NCBI GenBank assembly: GCA_036499165.1
Contig: DASYEE010000182.1
Coordinates: 30,777 to 94,776, forward strand
Direction of reading: 5' to 3'
Length of the DNA: 64,000 nt
DNA from: Galbitalea sp036499165
GTDB lineage: Bacteria; Actinomycetota; Actinomycetes; Actinomycetales; Microbacteriaceae
Under the pieces are notes generated by a model. The model saw only the letters and a program-made list of their open reading frames with translations. It was not told the origin of the DNA and searched no databases. Position 1 is the stretch's first letter. Each line of letters starts with the position of its first letter. The position numbers and the translations under genes are program-made. Below are positions 41,928 to 50,696 of this stretch, piece after piece.

Positions 41928-42221
41928 TTAGTGGTAGTCGAGGTAGTCCAGCAGGTGGAAGTCGGCACCGTCGAACTCGAAGGTCAGTCGCCAGTTGCCT
42001 GACACCCAAATCGCGTGGTGGCCGTCGGTTGTTTTGCCACCTGACGTCGACCCAACTAACGGATGCGGTTTCCAGGCGGCTGGGATGTCGGCTAGCGAGG
42101 CAGCATTGTCCAGTACTGCGAGTTGCCTTGTGAGCTTGTCGGCGTGCTCGGGCCGGATGCCTGCCTTGCTGCCCTTCGTGAAGAATCGCTCGAGCCCCTT
42201 ATGGCGGAAGCTTTTGATCAC
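41928..42221 (-). CDS. higB: HigB-type toxin (RelE/ParE superfamily)
   Basis: 97 residues from a GTG at 42221, giving MIKSFRHKGLERFFTKGSKA, the common HigB start; an ATG at 42251 would add ten residues. LADIPAAWKPHPLVG, HHAIWVSGNWRLTFEFDG and the C-terminal LLDYLDYH are typical of HigB RNases that cleave mRNA at the ribosome. Toxin-first order is the HigBA hallmark. The ribosome binding site is weak, so the message may be leaderless. Confidence 0.92.
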   Translation of the reverse strand: MIKSFRHKGLERFFTKGSKAGIRPEHADKLTRQLAVLDNAASLADIPAAWKPHPLVGSTSGGKTTDGHHAIWVSGNWRLTFEFDGADFHLLDYLDYH

Positions 42222-42230
42222 GACAGAATC

Positions 42231-42264
42231 GTATAGCGCAAGTATACGCATAGCAAGGCTATAC
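42231..42264. promoter_or_regulatory. HigBA operator/promoter repeats
   Basis: GTATAGC (42231-42237) and GCTATAC (42258-42264) are perfect inverted 7-bp arms, with a central GTATAC palindrome at 42242-42247. They sit immediately upstream of, or over, the higB start. Such repeats are expected targets for the antitoxin and overlap probable -10 sequences. Confidence 0.55.
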
Positions 42265-42321
42265 GGGTGCCGTTCTCGGCGGCGCCAAGCACCGCGGCGC
42301 ACCCGGGAGTAGCTTGCTGTC

Positions 42322-43707
42322 ATGAATCTGAACCCCGACGAGTACAGGGCCGTCCTCGACCAGGCGCAGAAGCGCTCCCTCGAGTGGATCGATTCGCTGC
42401 CTGAGCGACGCGTCGCCCCGACCGCGAACGTCGAGGCGATGAAGGCAGTTTTCGGGGTGCCGCTGCCCGAGCATCCAACCGATCCGGTGGCGGTCGTCGA
42501 CCAGCTGGCAACCGAGGCCGAGCCGGGGCTCATGGCGATGCCATCCGGCCGCTTCTTCGGTTGGGTGATCGGCGGAACGCTGCCAGCCGCACTCGGAGCA
42601 GACCTGCTGGTCAGCGCCTGGGACCAGAACGCCGCCATGCGGTACGCCTCCCCCGCGACCGCCGCGATCGAGGAGGTGGCGGGCGAGTGGCTCGTCGACC
42701 TGCTTGGCCTCCCCGCTGGTTCCGACGTCGGCTTCACCACCGGAGCGACGACGGGCAACTGGACCTGCCTCGCCGCCGCTCGCGCTTACGTGCTCGACCA
42801 GGTGGGCTGGGACGTCAACCGCGACGGCCTTCAGGGCGCGCCGCGCGTCAACGTCATTGCGGGCGCCGAGCGCCACGCATCCCTCGATCTCGCCCTCCGC
42901 TACCTCGGATTCGGCACCCCGACTCTCGTCGCCGCCGACGACCAGGGATGCCTCATCGTCGACTCTCTCCGCGAGGCCCTGGAGCAAACTGATGGCCCGA
43001 CGATCGTCTGCCTGCAGGCCGGCAACCTGCACTCCGGAGCGTTCGACCCAATGCGCCACGCAATCGAAGTCGCCCACCAACACGGTGCCTGGGCGCATGT
43101 GGATGGCGCGTTCGGCCTCTGGGCCGCAGCTTCGCCACCGCTGCGACCGCTCCTGGATGGCATCGAACTCGCGGATTCCTGGGCGACGGATGCGCACAAG
43201 ACCCTCAACGTTCCGTACGACTGCGGCGTAGCGATCATCGCGCGGCCGGGCACCGCTCGCGCTGCTCTAGGCGCCCAGACCAGCTACCTGATCAAGGATG
43301 GCGAGGCCTCAGACCCCTACGACCTCACACCCGAGATGTCGCGGCGCGCGAGGGGTGTTCCTGTATGGGCGGCTCTTCGCCAGCTGGGTCGCTCGGGTGT
43401 GGTCTCTCTCGTCGATGGCTTGGCCGCCAACGCTCGCGCTCTTGCCGTTGGGCTGCTAGCCCTGCCCGATGTCGAAGTGCTCAACGATGTCGTCTTTACC
43501 CAGGTGTCACTGTCATTCGGGTCGGATGAGCGCACTCGCGCGGTTACGGCAGCGCTCATCGCCGACGGAGCCGTGTGGATGTCTGGGTCGCGCTGGCAGG
43601 GGCGCGACATCCTGCGGATCTCCGTGAGCAACTGGAGTACGGATGCTGCGGATGTTGCGTTTGCGGTGGAGGCGGTGGGGCGTGCTATGGGCACGGCGGC
43701 GGGCTGA
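42322..43707 (+). CDS. PLP-dependent decarboxylase (group II-like)
   Basis: A 461-residue fold-type I PLP enzyme. SWATDAHKTLNVPYDCG places the Schiff-base lysine near residue 293; GAWAHVDGAFGLWAA has the cofactor Asp, and GFTTGATTGNWTCLAAAR near 135 is the phosphate-binding region. It resembles aromatic-L-amino-acid/glutamate decarboxylases, which turn amino acids into amines. The substrate is uncertain. It is divergent from the HigBA operon. Confidence 0.88.
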   Translation: MNLNPDEYRAVLDQAQKRSLEWIDSLPERRVAPTANVEAMKAVFGVPLPEHPTDPVAVVDQLATEAEPGLMAMPSGRFFGWVIGGTLPAALGADLLVSAWDQNAAMRYASPATAAIEEVAGEWLVDLLGLPAGSDVGFTTGATTGNWTCLAAARAYVLDQVGWDVNRDGLQGAPRVNVIAGAERHASLDLALRYLGFGTPTLVAADDQGCLIVDSLREALEQTDGPTIVCLQAGNLHSGAFDPMRHAIEVAHQHGAWAHVDGAFGLWAAASPPLRPLLDGIELADSWATDAHKTLNVPYDCGVAIIARPGTARAALGAQTSYLIKDGEASDPYDLTPEMSRRARGVPVWAALRQLGRSGVVSLVDGLAANARALAVGLLALPDVEVLNDVVFTQVSLSFGSDERTRAVTAALIADGAVWMSGSRWQGRDILRISVSNWSTDAADVAFAVEAVGRAMGTAAG

Positions 43708-44001
43708 CTCATTGGCGCGATCGAAATACGACCGAGTATCTCGATCCCGTTCTGTGGTCAGTGCAAGAAGTCGTGCGGTTACCCGCTCCGCACTCCGCAC
43801 GACCATGCTAAGAAGTCGCACACTCTCCATCGCATATTCTCTGCTCGATCAGCCACCCAGTGCTGGTGCGAACACGGATGCCTTGGGCGACTCCCTTGCA
43901 ACCAAGGTGAATGCGGGCCAGTTCAATTCCGTCGGGCGTGCCGATTACGAAAGTCGCGACGCTGATTTGGTATTTCGATCGCGAGACGTTTCGACCAGCC
44001 T
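43708..44001. other. lower-GC intergenic region without a clear gene
   Basis: A 294-bp gap between the decarboxylase stop and the end of the orphan hydrolase. Frames on both strands are open in part, but none has a start signal or recognisable product. Composition is closer to the neighbouring hydrolase than to the core genes. Confidence 0.5.
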
Positions 44002-45603
44002 TCAGAAACGTATTTTGGCAAGACGATCCACAACCATCTTCTGGTCCAAATACGAAAAATGATCTGTTTGCAGCTCCACTTGTGCCCCGCCTGCCGCCAC
44101 CAATGCGGAGTCGATCGACACAACGTAGTCGTTACCACCGTCCGGAAACGCCGCCGTCGCAAATCCCCTAGAAAAATCTACGCCGTAGCTGTTGCTAATG
44201 CCTGATCTGTCTGCCCGACCAGCAAACGCGTCCAGTCGCGCGACGCTCTCGCCCGCGAAACCGCTCAGATATTCTGCGCATGGCCGCATCGACTCGATGC
44301 CGCGCGGCAGCTTTACCTTTATGAGGAATCCCGCGAGGCGGGTCGCGACGTCAACCAGTGGATTGTGGAGAACTTTTAGGGCACCCATTATCGCGAACGT
44401 TGTCAGCAGCCCTCCCTGCGCTAGATCAACTATTGGCGTTCCCTCGTAGGGCGTTCCAAGCGAGATGAGTTGAAACTCTATGCCCTCATTTCGTAGGCGC
44501 TTGACGGTGTCCCGCGCAACCAATCCACCGCGCGAATGAGAAACGAGCACAACCCGCCTGAGTTTAAGTCGGCGAATATGCTCGGCAAGTTCTTTTGCAT
44601 TCTGTCCGATTGGTAGCCACGTATCGTGCTCGAATCTAAATACTGGGATCTCATCGTCGACTGCTGTTCGCAGCACTTTGGCGAGCGGAATTCCACAGGC
44701 CATCGTCCCGTGAATGGCGATCACGCCGTCGTGAACGTGTGCGGTTTGATCAAGCAAAGACGGGCATCCACCCGCAGTGGGACGGTCCGCCCAGCTGTGA
44801 CGATCAAGCCTGCTCCGTGCGGTCGGATCTGGCCTGTCTCTGTTCAACAAGACGTTGGCTGAGAGAAAAATCCTACCCACCAGAACAGCCAACCCCTCCG
44901 CTCCGTCGTGGCGGATCGTGAAAGCATGCTCACTTCGAGAACTTGTTCCGTCCAGCACGCGAGTGTTAGAGCCGACATAAATTCTCCAAGCAAGCGAGTA
45001 CCGAATCGCGACACCAGGCAAGATGGCGTTCAGCTGAGCACGGATCATCTCGACTTCGTCGGTGTTCCTCTCCTTCCATTCCCGATTGGCGACTTTGATA
45101 TCCAACGTTCCGGACGGGATTGAGACGATGAACGCCTCGCTAAGGAACGCAAAGGCGCCAATGACATTTGCTCCAAGTCGCATGCTCACCATTCGATGAC
45201 CATTCGAAAGCTCGCCGCCAAATTCGATGTCGGCGTCCGAATTAGTGCTTTCCGGACTGCGCGGTCCAAAATACTCTCGCTCAAGTTCGTGTGTACTCTC
45301 CCAACGAGCGACTGCGCTCAAGTCATCCGCAGACCCGAGCGGGCTCCACGTTTCGGGACTTTCGCCGAGGTACACATTCGAGCCGCGCGCATCAGAAACG
45401 ACCGATTGCAGCAGCCCGGACGCAGACTCAGGAATGTCCCATTGCTTGGGAGTCCGCTCTGCGAGTGCGTCAAGTCCGTCGGGACGAAGCAGCCATTCAG
45501 ACGCATCTTCCTTCCGCGAGTAGTCGACTACCGTAATTGCGGGTATCGTCTGCGCGACCGCGTTCTCGGAGTCGGACGAAACCGTGATTCGAATCATCGT
45601 CAC
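44002..45603 (-). CDS. orphan alpha/beta-hydrolase (lipase/PGAP1-like), foreign composition
   Basis: A 533-residue protein. About 280 N-terminal residues are an unrecognised beta-rich region. From about residue 295, IAIHGTMACGIPLAK begins an alpha/beta hydrolase, with VVLVSHSRGGLVARDTVKRL carrying the nucleophile near residue 356, and a C-terminal TDHFSYLDQ that could supply His. This resembles lipase-like domains (DUF7379/PGAP1 type) fused to diverse modules in accessory regions. Codons are visibly more AT-rich than the neighbours'. It may be a toxin or defence effector; that is inference. Confidence 0.65.
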   Translation of the reverse strand: MTMIRITVSSDSENAVAQTIPAITVVDYSRKEDASEWLLRPDGLDALAERTPKQWDIPESASGLLQSVVSDARGSNVYLGESPETWSPLGSADDLSAVARWESTHELEREYFGPRSPESTNSDADIEFGGELSNGHRMVSMRLGANVIGAFAFLSEAFIVSIPSGTLDIKVANREWKERNTDEVEMIRAQLNAILPGVAIRYSLAWRIYVGSNTRVLDGTSSRSEHAFTIRHDGAEGLAVLVGRIFLSANVLLNRDRPDPTARSRLDRHSWADRPTAGGCPSLLDQTAHVHDGVIAIHGTMACGIPLAKVLRTAVDDEIPVFRFEHDTWLPIGQNAKELAEHIRRLKLRRVVLVSHSRGGLVARDTVKRLRNEGIEFQLISLGTPYEGTPIVDLAQGGLLTTFAIMGALKVLHNPLVDVATRLAGFLIKVKLPRGIESMRPCAEYLSGFAGESVARLDAFAGRADRSGISNSYGVDFSRGFATAAFPDGGNDYVVSIDSALVAAGGAQVELQTDHFSYLDQKMVVDRLAKIRF

Positions 45604-45642
45604 AACATAGCGACAGGGTCATTCCCTGTCGATCACAGCGGT

Positions 45643-47142
45643 CTAAGACCCCGCCCGCTCCAGCACCAGCTCGCGCACGCGAGCGGCATCCGCGGTGCCC
45701 TTCATCGCCTTCATGACCGCACCGATCACAGCACCGGCAGCCTGGACCTTGCCATCCCGGATCTTCTCGAGCACATCGGGTTGCGCGGCGAGCGCCTCGT
45801 CGATTGCCGCGAGGAGAGCGGTGTCATCCGAGACGACCTTCAGCCCACGGGCCTCGACGACGACGTGCGGCGCACCCTCGCCGTCGATCGTGCCGAGGAG
45901 CACCTGCCGAGCAAGGCGGTCGGTGAGATCGCCGGCCTCGATGAGGGCGATCAGCTCAGAGACATCCTTCGGGCTCACGAGTGACGCGGCATCTACCCCG
46001 CGTTCATTGGCGACGCGGGCGATCTCGCCGGTCCACCACTTGCGAGCAGACTGCGCGATTGCGCCCTCCGCGACGGTCTCCTCGATCTCGACCAGCAGGC
46101 CCGAGTTGACGACATCCTGGAACTCGAGGTCGGTGAAGCTCCACGCCTCCTGCAAGCGACGGCGACGCACGGCCGGCTTCTCGGGCAGGGCCTCGCGCAA
46201 CTGCTCAATGAGCTCGAGCGATGGCTCAACGGGCAGCAGGTCGGGCTCAGGAAAGTAGCGGTAGTCGTCGGCGTCGCTCTTCGGGCGGCCGGGCGAGGTC
46301 GTGCCCGTGTCTTCGTGCCAGTGGCGGGTCTCCTGGGTGATGGTTCCACCCGCGTCGAGGATCGCGGCCTGGCGCTGGATTTCGTAGCGAATCGCGCGCT
46401 CAACCGACCGCAGCGAGTTGACGTTCTTGGTCTCCGTGCGGGTTCCGAGCTTGCCCGAGCCACGCGGGCTGAGCGAGATGTTGGCGTCACAGCGGATGTT
46501 GCCGCGCTCCATCTTCGCGTCGGAGATGCCGAGCGAGACGACGATGTCGCGGATGGTCGAGACGTACGCCTTGGCGAGTTCCGGGGCATCCTTCTCTGCG
46601 CCGGTGATCATGTGCGTCACGATCTCGACCAGCGGAACGCCCGCGCGGTTGTAGTCCACCAGCGAATATTCGGCACCCTGGATGCGCCCGGTCGCGCCGC
46701 CGACGTGGGTCAGCTTGCCCGCGTCCTCCTCCATGTGAGCACGCTCGATCGGCACAGAGAACTCTCGGCCGTTCGGGAGCACGACATCCACTGAACCCTC
46801 GAACGCGATCGGCTCATCGAACTGGCTGATCTGGTAGTTCTTGGCGAGGTCTGGGTAGAAGTAGTTCTTGCGAGCGAAGCGACTGGATGCCGCGATCGAG
46901 CACCCGAGAGCAAGCCCGAGACTGATCGAATATTTGATGGCCTGCTCGTTGACCACCGGCAGCGAACCCGGAAGACCGAGGTCAACCGGCGTGATGTTGG
47001 TGTTGGGCTCGCCGCCGAAGAAGTTGGGGGCGTCGCTGAACATCTTCGTCTTCGTATTCAGTTCGACGTGCACCTCGAAACCGAGCACCGGCTCGAACAG
47101 TTCGAGGGCCTTGTCGTAGTCCATGAGTTCAGCTTTAGCCAC
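45643..47142 (-). CDS. gatB: Asp/Glu-tRNA amidotransferase subunit B
   Basis: A 499-residue GatB. GFEVHVELNTKTKMFSDAPN near residue 22, the AANRKNYFYPDLAKNYQISQ-like stretch near 90 (FARKNYFYPDLAKNYQISQ), VDYNRAGVPLVEIVT near 160 and the C-terminal YqeY-like domain are all present. GatB binds misacylated Glu-tRNA(Gln) or Asp-tRNA(Asn) and phosphorylates it before amidation by GatA. It is separated from gatA by a DUF222/HNH gene on the opposite strand, so it needs its own promoter in 47143-47334. Confidence 0.97.
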   Translation of the reverse strand: MAKAELMDYDKALELFEPVLGFEVHVELNTKTKMFSDAPNFFGGEPNTNITPVDLGLPGSLPVVNEQAIKYSISLGLALGCSIAASSRFARKNYFYPDLAKNYQISQFDEPIAFEGSVDVVLPNGREFSVPIERAHMEEDAGKLTHVGGATGRIQGAEYSLVDYNRAGVPLVEIVTHMITGAEKDAPELAKAYVSTIRDIVVSLGISDAKMERGNIRCDANISLSPRGSGKLGTRTETKNVNSLRSVERAIRYEIQRQAAILDAGGTITQETRHWHEDTGTTSPGRPKSDADDYRYFPEPDLLPVEPSLELIEQLREALPEKPAVRRRRLQEAWSFTDLEFQDVVNSGLLVEIEETVAEGAIAQSARKWWTGEIARVANERGVDAASLVSPKDVSELIALIEAGDLTDRLARQVLLGTIDGEGAPHVVVEARGLKVVSDDTALLAAIDEALAAQPDVLEKIRDGKVQAAGAVIGAVMKAMKGTADAARVRELVLERAGS

Positions 47143-47334
47143 GGGGCAATTCTACCGGGGCGAGAGACGGGGGTTCGCGGGGGGCGATTCTCGGCGTGCG
47201 AGGGTGCTGGGCGGGTTCTTTGCGGGCGCGCGTCTACTCCTCCACAGGCGCGGGAAATCAAAGTTGTCCACGGCTTATAAACAGGCTCTGACCTGCATAA
47301 AGAGAATGTCGGTGGCCCCTGTGAGACTGTTCAC
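47143..47334. promoter_or_regulatory. divergent promoter region between gatB and the HNH gene
   Basis: This is the 192-bp gap between divergent starts. TTATAAAC near 47274 and TTGTCC at 47263 could form rightward promoter elements for the HNH gene. A leftward promoter for gatB must also be here or in the HNH gene, because gatC and gatA transcripts end on the far side. Confidence 0.4.
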
Positions 47335-48756
47335 ATGGACCAAACGGCACCCGATCTCGCGACGACGCTCGCGACGGCGACGCGGTTGCTCGGCGACCTC
47401 GCTGCGGCGGCCAACGGCGATCGCGCTATCGTTCGCCTTGCCGACGACGAACTGTGCGCGTTCACCGCAGACCTTGAGGGTGCCGGCCGTCTGCTCGACA
47501 CCCTGCGCGCGTTCACGGCGGCCGAGATCGACGAGCGTTCGCGGCGATCGCTTGGGTCCGACGGCCTCGCGCAGCGGCTGGGATGCGTGCGGTCCGCCCT
47601 GCTGATCGAGCAACTGACGCGGGCCAGCCAGGGCGACGCAGCCCGGCGCATCCGGGTGGGGCGGGCGATTTCTCCTCGATCAACCCTCGGCGGCGACGCC
47701 CTTCCGGCCGAGCATCCCGCGCTCGCCGATGCCATGGCGGACGGCGCCGTCGGGGTCGATGCGGCCTCGATCGTGATCCGATGTCTCGGCGACGCGAGCC
47801 CCTACGTCGAAGAAGACCTGGTGGTAGCCGGTGAGGCACGGCTCGTGGCGGTCGCGCGCGAGGAGTCGACCGATCTCGTTGGCGTCCACGCCCGCGTCTG
47901 GCGAGAGGCACTCAACCCCGATGGCGCCGAGCCGCGCGATGAAGCACACCGCAGGCGTCGAGCATTCACTCTCGGGCGCGAGGTAGAGGGCATGACGCCG
48001 TTTCACGGCTGGGCTGACCCGGCGTCCGGCGCCTTGCTGCGTGCGATGCTGTCAAACGGGGCCAATCCCCACGCGCAGCCGCGGTTTCTGAGCGACGAAG
48101 ATCGTACGGCTGGCAGCGGAGGTGCTGCGAGCAGCGACCACCATGGCGACGAGGGCGTGATCACCACCTTCCGTGACCCGCGCACCCGCGAGCAGCGTCA
48201 GCACGACATCCTCATGGGAGTGATCGCCGCTGGTCTCCGGCGCGCCGAGAAGGCTCCGAGCCTGCGTCCGCTCAGTTCGGTGACGGCAGTCGTTTCCCTC
48301 CACGATCTGGAAAACGGCACCGGTGCCGGCTGGCTGGACGACGTCGCCGAGCCGGTATCGATTGCGACCATTCGACAGCTGGCCTGCGACGGCGGCGTGC
48401 GCACGATGATCCTCGGCGACGCGGGCGAGGTGCTCTACCTGGGGCGGGCTGAACGGCTTTTCACGTCAGCGCAACGCAAAGCTCTCGCCGTGCGGGATGG
48501 CGGGTGCGTGTGGCCAGGATGCTCGGCGCCGCCCGGCTGGTGCGAGGCCCATCACGTTGTCGAATGGGAGCGCGGCGGCAAGACCGATATCGACAACGGG
48601 GCGCTCCTGTGTTCGGCGCACCACCATGCCCTGCACGCATCGGAATTCACCATGAAAATGATCGACGGCCGGCCCCATCTGCTCGCGCCGCCGTGGCTCG
48701 ATCCGCAGAGCGTGTGGAGGCAGATGGGCCGCTGCCGAGCGACCATGGCTGCGTGA
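47335..48756 (+). CDS. 13E12-type DUF222 / HNH endonuclease
   Basis: A 473-residue protein. The N-terminal two thirds is DUF222 (LCAFTADLEGAGRLLDTLRAF; LGSDGLAQRLGCVRSALLIEQ), and the C-terminus is an HNH nuclease: RDGGCVWPGCSAPPGWCEAHHVVEW then GALLCSAHHHALHAS (about residues 386-440), with its zinc Cys and catalytic His intact. These 13E12-repeat genes are multicopy in actinobacteria and behave as possible selfish elements. Here the gene sits between gatA and gatB in reverse orientation. Confidence 0.92.
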   Translation: MDQTAPDLATTLATATRLLGDLAAAANGDRAIVRLADDELCAFTADLEGAGRLLDTLRAFTAAEIDERSRRSLGSDGLAQRLGCVRSALLIEQLTRASQGDAARRIRVGRAISPRSTLGGDALPAEHPALADAMADGAVGVDAASIVIRCLGDASPYVEEDLVVAGEARLVAVAREESTDLVGVHARVWREALNPDGAEPRDEAHRRRRAFTLGREVEGMTPFHGWADPASGALLRAMLSNGANPHAQPRFLSDEDRTAGSGGAASSDHHGDEGVITTFRDPRTREQRQHDILMGVIAAGLRRAEKAPSLRPLSSVTAVVSLHDLENGTGAGWLDDVAEPVSIATIRQLACDGGVRTMILGDAGEVLYLGRAERLFTSAQRKALAVRDGGCVWPGCSAPPGWCEAHHVVEWERGGKTDIDNGALLCSAHHHALHASEFTMKMIDGRPHLLAPPWLDPQSVWRQMGRCRATMAA

Positions 48757-48783
48757 CAGTGCTCGGCGCTATGCGCCCTCGGG

Positions 48784-50295
48784 CTAGGTGAGGCTCGGCG
48801 CGCTGTTGAGGAGTGGGCTCCCCCAACGCGCCTCGAGCAGGCGCTCGAGCGTCGCTCCAAGGCGGTAGAGGCGGTCGTCCGCGTGGGCTGGCGCCATGAG
48901 CTGGATGCCGACCGGCAGTCCGTCCTCCGGCGCGAGTCCCATGGGCAGCCCCATGCCGGGCACCCCTGCGAGGTTCGCCGGGATGGTGGTGACGTCGTTC
49001 AGGTACATCGCCAGCGGGTCCTCGAGCTTCTCCCCGAGCTTGAACGCCGTGGTCGGAGCTGCCGGGCTGACCAGCACGTCGGCCTGCGAGAACGCCTTGG
49101 CAAAGTCGCGCTGGATCAGGGTACGCACCTTCTGCGCGCTCCCGTAATAGGCGTCGTAGTAGCCGGCGCTGAGCGCATAGGTACCGAGGATGATGCGACG
49201 CTTCACCTCGGGGCCGAAACCGGCCTCGCGCGTCGCAGCCATGACATCCTCGACCGTCCCTCCCCCCACAGGGTTCACGCGAAGGCCGAATCGCACAGAA
49301 TCGAACTTCGCAAGATTGCTCGAAGCCTCAGCAGGAAGAATCAGGTAATAGGCAGCGACCGCGTACTCGAAGTTAGGGGCAGACACCTCGACGATCTCGG
49401 CCCCTGCGCCCTCCAGCAAGGCAAGCGCCTCATGGAAGCGCTGGGTGACGCCGGCCTGGAAGCCCGGCGCATCAAGCTCTTTGACAACACCAATACGCAG
49501 TCCCTTGAGGGAGTCCTGGCGGGCGCCATCGCGCGCGGCATCCGCGAACGACGGCCACTGGTCGGTGAGGCTCGTGGAGTCGCGCGGGTCGTGACCACCG
49601 ATGATGTCGTGTACCAGGGCGGCATCGAGAACGGTGCGGCTGACCGGCCCGACCTGGTCGAGGGATGACGCCAAAGCGATGGCACCGTAGCGCGAGACTC
49701 CGCCGTACGTCGGCTTCACTCCCACCGAGCCGGTGACGGCAGCTGGCTGGCGGATCGACCCACCGGTGTCGGAGCCGAGGGCGATAGGCGCCTCGAAGGC
49801 AGCAACGGCAGCGGCCGACCCACCGCCGGAGCCACCCGGGATGCGATCGAGATCCCACGGGTTGTGGGTCGGTCCGAAGGCAGAATGCTCTGTTGACGAG
49901 CCCATCGCGAACTCGTCCATGTTGGTCTTGCCGAGAAGCACCAGCCCGGCGTCGCGAAGACGAGCAACAACGGTTGCGTCGTACGGCGGAACCCATCCCT
50001 CGAGGATGCGCGAACCGGCGGTAGAGGGCATGCCAAGTGTGCAGAGCACGTCTTTGATCGCGATGGGCACACCAGCCAGAGGGCCAAGGGCGTCGCCGTT
50101 CCTGCGCGAGGCATCAATCGCGGCGGCAGTTTCGAGCGCCTTCTCGTTGATGTGCAGGAACGCGTGAACGTCGCCATCGACCGCGGCAATTCGGTCGAGG
50201 TGCGCTTTCGTGACCTCCACTGAGGTCGTCTCTCCCGAGGCGATCTTCTCGCCGAGCTGCGCAGCGGTGAAGGTGGTCAGGTCGGTGGGGCTCAC
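48784..50295 (-). CDS. gatA: Asp/Glu-tRNA amidotransferase subunit A
   Basis: A 503-residue amidase-signature enzyme. The Ser-cis-Ser-Lys triad is K81 in GVPIAIKDVL, S156 in GGSGGGS and S180 in SDTGGSIRQPA, matching standard GatA spacing. It releases ammonia from Gln or Asn and passes it to GatB. The gatC gene upstream overlaps its start by four bases. Downstream it is cut off from gatB by the HNH gene. Confidence 0.97.
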   Translation of the reverse strand: MSPTDLTTFTAAQLGEKIASGETTSVEVTKAHLDRIAAVDGDVHAFLHINEKALETAAAIDASRRNGDALGPLAGVPIAIKDVLCTLGMPSTAGSRILEGWVPPYDATVVARLRDAGLVLLGKTNMDEFAMGSSTEHSAFGPTHNPWDLDRIPGGSGGGSAAAVAAFEAPIALGSDTGGSIRQPAAVTGSVGVKPTYGGVSRYGAIALASSLDQVGPVSRTVLDAALVHDIIGGHDPRDSTSLTDQWPSFADAARDGARQDSLKGLRIGVVKELDAPGFQAGVTQRFHEALALLEGAGAEIVEVSAPNFEYAVAAYYLILPAEASSNLAKFDSVRFGLRVNPVGGGTVEDVMAATREAGFGPEVKRRIILGTYALSAGYYDAYYGSAQKVRTLIQRDFAKAFSQADVLVSPAAPTTAFKLGEKLEDPLAMYLNDVTTIPANLAGVPGMGLPMGLAPEDGLPVGIQLMAPAHADDRLYRLGATLERLLEARWGSPLLNSAPSLT

Positions 50296-50600
50296 TGCTC
50301 TTCTCCCAGAATTGCGGTCACGCGGAAGCGGCTGCCGTCGTGGTCAGGGGCGCCCGCGAGCGCCTCCTCAGACGTGAGCGTCTTGCCGGGGATGTCTGCG
50401 CGAAAGACGTTCGTCAGCGGGATCGGGTGACTCGTGCCCGGGACATCGGGCGTCGCGACCTCGCTCACCTTCTCGATGCTGTCGAGGATGATGCCGAGCT
50501 CACCCGTCAGCTTGGTGACCTCATCGTCGGTGAGCGCGATGCGCGCAAGACCGGCGAGATGACGAACGACATCAGGTGTGAGGCGTTCTGTTTCAGACAT
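50292..50600 (-). CDS. gatC: Asp/Glu-tRNA amidotransferase subunit C
   Basis: About 102 residues from the ATG at 50600 (MSETERLTPDVVRHLAGLAR). The LAGLARIALTDDEVTKLTGELGIILDSIEKV helix and the TNVFRADIPGKTLTSEEAL motif are GatC signatures; it wraps GatA and GatB into a complex. It overlaps the gatA start by four bases. A longer frame to 50708 is rejected because it runs into the upstream gene and lacks conservation. Confidence 0.95.
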   Translation of the reverse strand: MSETERLTPDVVRHLAGLARIALTDDEVTKLTGELGIILDSIEKVSEVATPDVPGTSHPIPLTNVFRADIPGKTLTSEEALAGAPDHDGSRFRVTAILGEEQ

Positions 50601-50696
50601 GCGGCTCCGTGACGACAGTGGTGGGGGGAATCGCATCAATTCTATTGGGTCACGATTGGCCGCCCGTCTGGTCGCGCTGAGTGAGAGAGTGGTGGC

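Noticed and set aside
43513..44062. frames crossing the end of the decarboxylase gene into the gap
   Set aside because: They start inside the PLP enzyme, lack start signals, and show no recognisable product.
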